A DNA stretch of 64,000 nucleotides from Ancylobacter sp. Lp-2 (lineage in GTDB: Bacteria; Pseudomonadota; Alphaproteobacteria; Rhizobiales; Xanthobacteraceae), in contig NZ_JAJALI010000002.1 of the NCBI RefSeq assembly GCF_020523795.1, positions 493,690 to 557,689 of the forward strand, in the 5' to 3' direction. The position numbers and the translations under genes were made by a program. Below the pieces are notes generated by a model. That model ran no database searches. It was not told the origin of the DNA and saw nothing but the letters and a program-made list of their open reading frames with translations. Positions within the stretch are counted from its first letter, which is position 1, and the number at the start of each line of letters is the position of its first letter. Below, piece after piece: positions 56,443-64,000 of this stretch.

Positions 56443-58017
56443 ATGAACTGCTTCCGATCCCTTCTCATCGCCACGCTGATGCTCGGAGCGGCCGCATTGC
56501 CGGCCGCCGCCGAGAGCATCTACAACCGCGGCAACTCCGCCGACCCGGAATCGCTCGACCCGCACAAGACCTCGACCATCTACGAGTCGCACATCCTGCG
56601 CGATCTCTATGAGGGCCTGGTCATGCCCAACGCCACCGCCGGCCTCATGCCCGGCGCGGCGGAAAGCTGGACCGTCTCGCCGGACGGCAAGGTCTACACC
56701 TTCAAGCTGCGCGCCGACGGCAAGTGGTCGAACGGCGATCCGGTGACGGCCGACGACTTCGTCTACTCGTTCCGCCGCCTGGAGGATCCGGCCACCGGCG
56801 CCGAATACGCCTCCATGCTCTACGTCATCGACAAAGCCGAGGAGGTGAACACCGGCAAGGCGAAGCCCGAGCAGCTCGGCGTGCGCGCGCTCGACCCCGC
56901 GACGCTGGAGGTCACCCTGAAGGCGCCGACGCCGTATTTCCTCGAAATGCTCACCCACCAGTCCACCTATCCGGTGAACAGGAAATCCATGGACGCGCTC
57001 GGCGCCGACTGGATCAAGCCCGGCAAGCTGGTGTCCAACGGGCCGTTCACGCTGGCCGAGTTCGTGCCCAACGATCACATCAAGCTGGTGAAGAACCCGA
57101 CCTTCCACGCCGCCGGCGAGGTGAAGCTCGACGCGGTGAACTACATCCCGACCGAGGACCGCTCCACCGCCATCAAGCGCTTCGAGGCCGGCGAGCTCGA
57201 TTCCAATGACGACCTGCCCACCGAGCAGCTCGCCGATCTCAAGAAGAAGTTCGGCGACCAGGTGAAGGTCGGCCCCTATCTCGGCACCTATTATTACGCG
57301 ATCAAGACCGACAAGGCGCCGTGGAACAACCCGAAGCTGCGCCGCGCCGTCTCCCTGCTGATCGACCGCGACTTCCTCGCCGAGAAGGTGTGGCAGAACT
57401 CCATGATCCCCGCCTATTCCATGGTGCCGCCGGGCATCGAGGGCTATACGCCCTCCGAGGCGGACTACGCCAAGACCTCCCAGTTCGACCGCGAGGACGA
57501 GGCGAAGAAGATCCTGTCCGATCTCGGCTACGGCCCCGGCAAGCCGCTGAAGCTGGAGATCCGCTACAACACCTCGGAGAACCACAAGAACACCGCGGTG
57601 GCGATCCAGGAGCAGCTCAAGCCGTTCGGCATCGAGGTGTCGCTGATCAACACCGACACCAAGACCCATTACGGCCTACTGGAGCAGAAGGGCGACTACG
57701 ACTATGCCCGCGCCGGCTGGATCGCCGACTACAAGGACCCGGAGACCTTCCTCGGCATCTCGCGCAAGGCGAGCGGCAACAACTACTCGAACTTCAGCAA
57801 TGAATCCTTCGAGAAGCTGATGGGCGAGGCCGCCGCGGCCGGCGGCGACGCCAAGGCCCGCATGGCCAAGCTCGCCGAGGCCGAGAAGGTGCTGATCGAT
57901 CAGCTCGGCAACATGCCGCTGCTCTACTACAGCTACCACAGCATCGTGTCGCCGAAGCTGAAGGGCTGGCAGGCGAACGTGATGGACATCCATCCCTCGC
58001 GCTTCATCAGCAAGTGA
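56443..58017 (+). CDS. Oligopeptide ABC transporter substrate-binding protein (OppA family)
   Basis: 524-residue periplasmic peptide-binding protein (SBP_bac_5). Signal peptide about 1-22 ending AAA, then NRGNSADPESLDPHKTSTI, LPVYEGLV-like LRDLYEGLVMPN, AESWTVSPDGKVYTFKLR near 82-99, KWSNGDPVTADDFVYSFRR near 103-121, NGPFTLAEFVPNDHIKLVKN near 197-216, and the C-terminal WIADYKDPETFLG near 426-438. AAGGAG lies 7-8 bases before the ATG. It is the first gene of a four-gene operon with two permeases and a double ATPase. Ligand length and sequence are unknown. Confidence 0.93.
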   Translation: MNCFRSLLIATLMLGAAALPAAAESIYNRGNSADPESLDPHKTSTIYESHILRDLYEGLVMPNATAGLMPGAAESWTVSPDGKVYTFKLRADGKWSNGDPVTADDFVYSFRRLEDPATGAEYASMLYVIDKAEEVNTGKAKPEQLGVRALDPATLEVTLKAPTPYFLEMLTHQSTYPVNRKSMDALGADWIKPGKLVSNGPFTLAEFVPNDHIKLVKNPTFHAAGEVKLDAVNYIPTEDRSTAIKRFEAGELDSNDDLPTEQLADLKKKFGDQVKVGPYLGTYYYAIKTDKAPWNNPKLRRAVSLLIDRDFLAEKVWQNSMIPAYSMVPPGIEGYTPSEADYAKTSQFDREDEAKKILSDLGYGPGKPLKLEIRYNTSENHKNTAVAIQEQLKPFGIEVSLINTDTKTHYGLLEQKGDYDYARAGWIADYKDPETFLGISRKASGNNYSNFSNESFEKLMGEAAAAGGDAKARMAKLAEAEKVLIDQLGNMPLLYYSYHSIVSPKLKGWQANVMDIHPSRFISK

Positions 58018-58086
58018 GCCCCCGGCCGGCGCCGCGACGACCGGAACTGGTCTTCGCGCTGCCGGCCGCCCCTCCCCGATACGAGG

Positions 58087-59019
58087 ATGACTCTCTTGCT
58101 GCGCTATGTGCTGCGGCGGCTCCTCACCGCCATCCCGACGCTGTTCTTCATCGTCACCCTGTCCTTCTTCCTGCTGCGGGTGGCGCCCGGAGGGCCGTTC
58201 AGCCAGGAGCGGGGGCTGAGCCCGGAGGTGCGGGCCAATCTCGAGCGGGTCTACCAGCTCGATGCGCCGCTCTGGCGGCAATATCTCAACTATCTGGCCG
58301 ACCTCCTTCAGGGCAATTTCGGGCCCAGCTACAACCTGCCGGACTTCACCGTGGCCGACCTGTTCCGGGTCGGGCTGCCGGTGTCGATCCAGTTGGGCGC
58401 CTCGGCTCTCATCCTCGCGCTCATCCTCGGCTCCGTGCTCGGCGTCGTCGCCGCGCTCCGGCAGAACCGGGGCGCCGATTATGCCGTGGTGGCGCTCGCC
58501 ACCGCCGGCTCGACTATCCCGACCTTCGTCATCGCCCCGCTCTACCAACTGGTCTTCGCGCTCACCTTGTCATGGGTGCCGGTCGCCGGCTGGGGCGGCG
58601 GCGCACTGGTCAACAAGATCGGCCCGGTGCTGACCCTCGCTTTGCCGCAGATCGCCATCGTCGCCCGGCTGATGCGCGGGGCGATGATCGAGTCGCTGCG
58701 CGCCAACCACATCCGCACCGCCCGCGCGCTCGGGCTCGGCGGCTGGTCGGTGGTGGTGAAGCACGCGCTGCGCGGCGCCCTGCTGCCGATCATCTCCTAT
58801 GCCGGGCCGGCGGCGGCGGCGCTGCTCACCGGCTCGGTGGTGGTGGAGACCGTCTTCGCCATTCCCGGCGTCGGCCGCTACTTCGTCGATGCGGCGCTGA
58901 ACCGCGACTACACGCTGGTGATGGGCACGGTGGTGGTGATCGCCGTGTTCGTCATCATGTTCAACCTGATCGTCGACCTGCTCTATGCGCTGGTCGATCC
59001 GCGGGTGCGCTATGACTGA
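58087..59019 (+). CDS. oppB: Oligopeptide ABC transporter permease (OppB family)
   Basis: 310-residue inner-membrane permease with six segments. The N-terminal YVLRRLLTAIPTLFFIVTLS and RVAPGGPFSQERGLSPEVRA are typical of OppB. The cytoplasmic EAA-type coupling loop is HIRTARALGLGGWSVVVKHA near 215-234, followed by VVVETVFAIPGVGRYFVDA near 260-278. It starts 69 bases after the binding-protein stop. It pairs with the next permease; the two reading frames overlap by 8 bases. Confidence 0.93.
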   Translation: MTLLLRYVLRRLLTAIPTLFFIVTLSFFLLRVAPGGPFSQERGLSPEVRANLERVYQLDAPLWRQYLNYLADLLQGNFGPSYNLPDFTVADLFRVGLPVSIQLGASALILALILGSVLGVVAALRQNRGADYAVVALATAGSTIPTFVIAPLYQLVFALTLSWVPVAGWGGGALVNKIGPVLTLALPQIAIVARLMRGAMIESLRANHIRTARALGLGGWSVVVKHALRGALLPIISYAGPAAAALLTGSVVVETVFAIPGVGRYFVDAALNRDYTLVMGTVVVIAVFVIMFNLIVDLLYALVDPRVRYD

Positions 59020-60175
59020 CACCGCCCTTCCCGGCCCTGCTGCCACCCCGCCCGCTGCCACCCCGCCGGCCGCGTCCCCGCCCGCGAAAGGGCGTTCCTT
59101 GTGGACCGACGCGTGGCGGCGGCTCGCCGGCAACCGCGCAGCGGTGGTCAGCGCGGTCTATCTGCTGCTGATGGCGGTCGCCTGCCTCGGTGGCCCGCTG
59201 GTCACCGGCCACGCCTACACCACCATCTACACCGACTATGTCCGCGTGCCGCCGAGCCTCTCCGCCTACCCCAAGCCCGACCAGATCGCCGGCATGCTGG
59301 ACGAGGTGATCCGGCGCATGCGGGTCGAGCTGGTGTCGTGGAACGAGCAGGACGATCGCCTGTCGATGACCATCCGCTCGTCGCGGCCAATCGATCCGCG
59401 CGTGGTGCGCTATTTCGACCGCTCGTCGAGCTTCGCCGACCCGAAGGTAGAAAGCACCTCCCCCGACGGCCTGACCATGACGCTGAGCGCGGCGGTGGCG
59501 AAGCACCATTTCCTGTTCGGCACCGACAATACCGGCCGCGATCTGCTCACCCGCACCCTCATCGCCGGCCGGGTATCGCTGGCCATCGGCCTGCTCGCGG
59601 GGCTCACCGCCGTGATGATTGGCGTCATTTACGGCGCCACCGCCGGCTATCTCGGCGGGCGGGTCGACGACGTGATGATGCGCATCGTCGACGTGCTCTA
59701 TTCGCTGCCCTTCATCTTCCTCGTCATCATGCTGGTGGTGTTCTTCGGCCGGAACTTCGTGCTGATGTTCATCGCGGTCGGCGCGGTGCAATGGCTGGAC
59801 ATGGCGCGCATCGTGCGCGGGCAGGCGCTATCCATCCGCCGGCAGGAATATGTGCAGGCCGCCACCGCACTTGGCGTCTCCTCCGCCGGCATATTGTGGC
59901 GGCACGTGGTGCCGAACACGCTCGGCCCGGTGGCCGTCTACATGACGCTGCTGGTGCCGCAGGTGATCCTCCTGGAGAGCTTCCTGTCCTATCTCGGCCT
60001 CGGCGTGCAGGAGCCGCTCACCAGCTGGGGCGTGCTGATCGCGCAGGGCGCAAAGAACATCCCCGCCGCCAACTGGCTGCTGCTGTTCCCCTCGCTGTTC
60101 CTGACCTCGACGCTGTTCGCGCTGAACTTCCTCGGCGACGGCCTGCGCGACGCCCTCGACCCCAAGGACCGCTGA
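59012..60175 (+). CDS. oppC: Oligopeptide ABC transporter permease (OppC family) with an enlarged periplasmic segment
   Basis: 387-residue partner permease. A Pro/Ala-rich cytoplasmic head (about 1-25) precedes TM1 (about 42-65). An insert of about 100 residues follows (YTDYVRVPPSLSAYPKPDQI through LTMTLSAAVAKHH) before the conserved FLFGTDNTGRDLLTRTL near 168-184, and then five further TM segments. The coupling loop is YVQAATALGVSSAGILWRHV near 283-302. OppC is usually about 300 residues, so the extra length is in this periplasmic part. It overlaps oppB by 8 bases and ends one base before the ATPase ATG. Confidence 0.92.
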   Translation: MTDTALPGPAATPPAATPPAASPPAKGRSLWTDAWRRLAGNRAAVVSAVYLLLMAVACLGGPLVTGHAYTTIYTDYVRVPPSLSAYPKPDQIAGMLDEVIRRMRVELVSWNEQDDRLSMTIRSSRPIDPRVVRYFDRSSSFADPKVESTSPDGLTMTLSAAVAKHHFLFGTDNTGRDLLTRTLIAGRVSLAIGLLAGLTAVMIGVIYGATAGYLGGRVDDVMMRIVDVLYSLPFIFLVIMLVVFFGRNFVLMFIAVGAVQWLDMARIVRGQALSIRRQEYVQAATALGVSSAGILWRHVVPNTLGPVAVYMTLLVPQVILLESFLSYLGLGVQEPLTSWGVLIAQGAKNIPAANWLLLFPSLFLTSTLFALNFLGDGLRDALDPKDR

Positions 60176-60176
60176 A

Positions 60177-61808
<1,632 letters not shown>

Positions 61809-61836
61809 GCGCGGCGGGCGTCCCGTTTTCCCGTGG

Positions 61837-62613
61837 TCAGACGATGAAGTCGACCAGCCCGCCATCGACGCGCAGCGCCGCCCCCGTGGTGGCAGAGGCC
61901 AGCGGCGAGGCGATGTAGACCGCCATGTTCGCCACCTCCTCCACGCTGGCCGGCCGCCCGATGAGCGAGCCCGGCCGGTGCGCCTTGACGAAATCGGCGC
62001 CCGCCTGCTCCAGCGTCTTGCCGGCCGCCACCTCATCCTTGAGCATCGCCGCGACGCCTTCCGACAGCGTCGGCCCGGGCAGGATGGAATTGACCGTCAC
62101 GCCGGTGCCCGCCATGCGCTTCGCCAGCCCGCGCGCCACCGCGATGTCGGCGGTCTTGCTGACGCCGTAATGGATCATCTCGACGGGGATGTTGAAGCCG
62201 GATTCCGAGGAGAGGAACAAGACGCGCCCCCAACCCTTCTGCGCCATCCCCGGCAGATAGGCGCGCGCCACGCGCACCGACGCCATCACGTTCACCTGCC
62301 AGTGACGCTCCCACACCTCGTCGTCGGCCTCGAAGAAATCGAGCGGCTGGAAGATGCCGAGATTATTGACCACGATGTCGAAGGCCGGCTCGGCCGCGAC
62401 CAGTGCCTTCGCGCCTTCCGCCGTCGCGAGGTCGATCGCCTGGCCACGCGCGCTTCCGCCCAGCCGCGCCACGGCGGCGTCGACCTTGGCCTGCGTGCGC
62501 CCATTGATCACCACCGTGGCGCCCACGTCGTGCAGGCCCTTGGCGATGGCGAACCCGATGCCTTCCGTGGAGCCGGTGACGAGGGCAGTCTTGCCCGAAA
62601 GATCGATCTTCAT
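61837..62613 (-). CDS. SDR-family oxidoreductase
   Basis: 258-residue classical short-chain dehydrogenase. Cofactor loop TGSTEGIGFAI near 13-23, the block VVINGRTQAKVDAAV with an Arg that suggests NADP preference, NNLGIFQPLDFFE near 85, Ser in LFLSSESGFNIP near 134, and Y-x-x-x-K in IHYGVSKTADIAVARG near 150-165. The C-terminus GGLVDFIV is unusual in lacking the common hydrophobic tail. The ATG at 62613 follows GGGA at good spacing. Substrate unknown; convergent with the peptide importer operon. Confidence 0.9.
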   Translation of the reverse strand: MKIDLSGKTALVTGSTEGIGFAIAKGLHDVGATVVINGRTQAKVDAAVARLGGSARGQAIDLATAEGAKALVAAEPAFDIVVNNLGIFQPLDFFEADDEVWERHWQVNVMASVRVARAYLPGMAQKGWGRVLFLSSESGFNIPVEMIHYGVSKTADIAVARGLAKRMAGTGVTVNSILPGPTLSEGVAAMLKDEVAAGKTLEQAGADFVKAHRPGSLIGRPASVEEVANMAVYIASPLASATTGAALRVDGGLVDFIV

Positions 62614-62741
62614 GATCCATTCCCTGTTTGCGCGGAGGTGAGAAAGTCCGGCCCGTCGGCTCGCCCGCTCACCGGAGGACGTCCTGACCATAGTCCTGCA
62701 TCCGGCCGGTGGATTGCCACCTCGCAGCCTCGTGACCCGAC

Positions 62742-62776
62742 AAAAAAAGCCCGCCGGGTCCTGGGACCGGGCGGGC
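62742..62776 (-). terminator. Intrinsic terminator of the RND pump operon
   Basis: On the minus strand: GCCCGCCCGGTCC, CA, GGACCCGGCGGGC, then seven T. A 13-position stem with one mismatch and a U-tract, 24 bases past the RND gene stop. This is the clearest rho-independent terminator in the window. Confidence 0.92.
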
Positions 62777-62799
62777 CTTAAGTTGCGGTCGAACTCGGC

Positions 62800-64000
62800 C
62801 TACTCCGCGGGATGCGGCAAGGCGACGATGGCGTGCCCGTGCTGGCGCAGCGGCCGGTTGCCGGTGAGCCGCCGCAGCAGCACGTAGAACACCGGCGTCA
62901 GGAACAGGCCGAAGAAGGTGACGCCGATCATGCCGGCGAACACCGCCACGCCCATGGCGTGCCGCATCTCGGCGCCGGCGCCGGTGGAGAGCACCAGCGG
63001 CAGCACGCCCATGATGAAGGCGAAGGAGGTCATCAGGATCGGCCGCAGACGCAGTCGGGCCGATTCCACCGCCGCCTCCACCGGATTGCTGCCGGTGAAT
63101 TCCAACTCGCGGGCGAACTCGACGATCAGGATCGCGTTCTTCGCCGACAGGCCGACCAGCACCACCAGGCCGATCTGGGTGAAGATGTTGTTGTCCCCTC
63201 CCCCCATCCACACGCCGAACAGTGCCGCCAGCAGCCCCATCGGCACGATCAGGATGATCGCGATCGGCAGGGTCAGGCTTTCATACTGCGCCGCCAGCAC
63301 CAGGAAGACGAGCAACAGGGCGAGCGGGAACACCAGGAAGGACGAATTGCCGGCCAGGATCTCCTGATAGGTCAGATCCGTCCATTCGTAGTCGAAGCCG
63401 GGCGGCAGCACCTCGGCGGCGATCCGCTTGGCCGCGTCCTGCGCCTGGCCGGAAGAATAGCCCGGCGCCGGCGAGGCGTTGAAGTCGGCGGTGAGGAAGC
63501 CGTTATAGCGCATGGCGCGTTCCGGCCCCGCCGTCATCTCCACCTTGAGCAGCGCCGAGAGCGGGATCATCTCGCCCGAATCCGAGCGCACTTTCAGCTT
63601 GCCGATGTCCTCGGGCTTGGCGCGGTAGGGCGCGTCCGCCTGCACCCGCACCGAGTAGGTGCGGCCGAACTTGTTGAAGTCGTTGACATAGAGCGAGCCG
63701 AGATAGACCTGCAGCGTCTCGAACACCGACTGGATGGGCACGCCGAGCTGGCGGGCCTTGGTGCGGTCGACATTGGCGAAGAGCTGCGGCACGTTCACCT
63801 GGAAGGTGCTGAACTGGCCGACCAGTTCCGGCGCCTGCATCGCCTTGGCCATGAAGGCGTTGGAGACGCGAGCCAGTTCCTCGAAGCCGCGGCCGGCACG
63901 GTCCTCGATCTGCATCTTGAAGCCACCCACCACGCCGAGGCCCTGCACCGGCGGCGGCGGGAACATGGCGATGAACGCATCCTGGATCGCGGCGTATTTC
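62800..64000 (-). CDS. RND-family multidrug efflux pump, inner-membrane subunit (5' part beyond the window)
   Basis: C-terminal 399 residues of an HAE1-type proton-driven pump (AcrB/MexF/OqxB group), which works with a membrane-fusion protein and an outer-membrane channel. Visible are the porter-domain part (FQVNVPQLFANVDRTKARQL, GEMIPLSALLKVE, NASPAPGYSSGQA) and the second membrane half: LALLLVFLVLAAQYESL, IALIL-type segment IAIILIVPMGLLAALFGV, NIFTQIGLVVLVGLSAKNAI, and RLRPILMTSFAFIMGVLPLV. The visible stretches look nearer MexF/OqxB than AcrB. About 650 N-terminal residues lie outside the window, as must any partner genes. Confidence 0.93.
   Translation of the reverse strand, partial: KYAAIQDAFIAMFPPPPVQGLGVVGGFKMQIEDRAGRGFEELARVSNAFMAKAMQAPELVGQFSTFQVNVPQLFANVDRTKARQLGVPIQSVFETLQVYLGSLYVNDFNKFGRTYSVRVQADAPYRAKPEDIGKLKVRSDSGEMIPLSALLKVEMTAGPERAMRYNGFLTADFNASPAPGYSSGQAQDAAKRIAAEVLPPGFDYEWTDLTYQEILAGNSSFLVFPLALLLVFLVLAAQYESLTLPIAIILIVPMGLLAALFGVWMGGGDNNIFTQIGLVVLVGLSAKNAILIVEFARELEFTGSNPVEAAVESARLRLRPILMTSFAFIMGVLPLVLSTGAGAEMRHAMGVAVFAGMIGVTFFGLFLTPVFYVLLRRLTGNRPLRQHGHAIVALPHPAE

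Overview
The window is 64 kb of high-GC chromosomal DNA from an alphaproteobacterium, most likely a free-living member of the Hyphomicrobiales. Supporting signs are the recA-alaS-icd neighbourhood, a direct-repeat GTTC-N7-GTTC LexA box at recA, an NDUFS4-type complex I accessory subunit, a tandem cold-shock-domain protein beside a DUF192 protein, a DctBD/DctA dicarboxylate system and a MloK1-like channel. The genus is not determined. There is no prophage, insertion sequence, CRISPR array or rRNA operon. Both window edges cut a gene: a Liv-type binding protein on the left and an RND pump on the right.

Layout. 1-8.3 kb: amino-acid binding protein, nucleoside hydrolase, then a leftward four-gene operon (class III aminotransferase, F420-type LLM oxidoreductase, creatinase/ectoine-hydrolase-like M24 protein, cofD) that links an F420 biosynthesis enzyme to a probable F420 user, and a membrane-anchored PHP protein. 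8.8-13.3 kb: tRNA-Arg(TCT), tRNA-Pro(TGG) and housekeeping genes (NDUFS4-like, DUF192, cold-shock, sirtuin, glyoxalase I). 13.9-25.1 kb: an accessory surface-glycan region of lower GC. It contains an orphan 387-aa protein, an IMPase-family phosphatase, a protein joining a sialyltransferase-like domain to a NeuB-type synthase, a NeuA-like cytidylyltransferase, a zinc-ribbon methyltransferase, a 1079-residue double glycosyltransferase, a DUF6270 protein and an alginate lyase.

25.4-35.2 kb: a GntR regulator diverges from a complete non-phosphorylating L-fucose operon (RbsABC-type importer, mutarotase, dehydrogenase, lactonase, dehydratase, second dehydrogenase, diketo-acid hydrolase; end products pyruvate and lactate). 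Three 11-bp repeats in the divergent promoter are probable operators. 35.2-40 kb: dctD-dctB divergent from dctA, with two DctD-like palindromes and a -24/-12 promoter. 40-51.3 kb: TrmJ-like methyltransferase, a secreted beta-propeller-like protein, icd, a 2.5-kb gene-poor tract (an 11-bp x 8 tandem repeat, an FlbD-like small gene and a 15-bp perfect inverted repeat), a cyclic-nucleotide-gated channel, alaS and recA. 51.4-64 kb: DUF1501/DUF1800 pair, chromate transporter, YaeR-like VOC protein, an Opp-type peptide importer operon, an SDR and the end of an RND efflux pump.

The most unusual content is the nonulosonic-acid/glycan region, above all the sialyltransferase-like/NeuB fusion.
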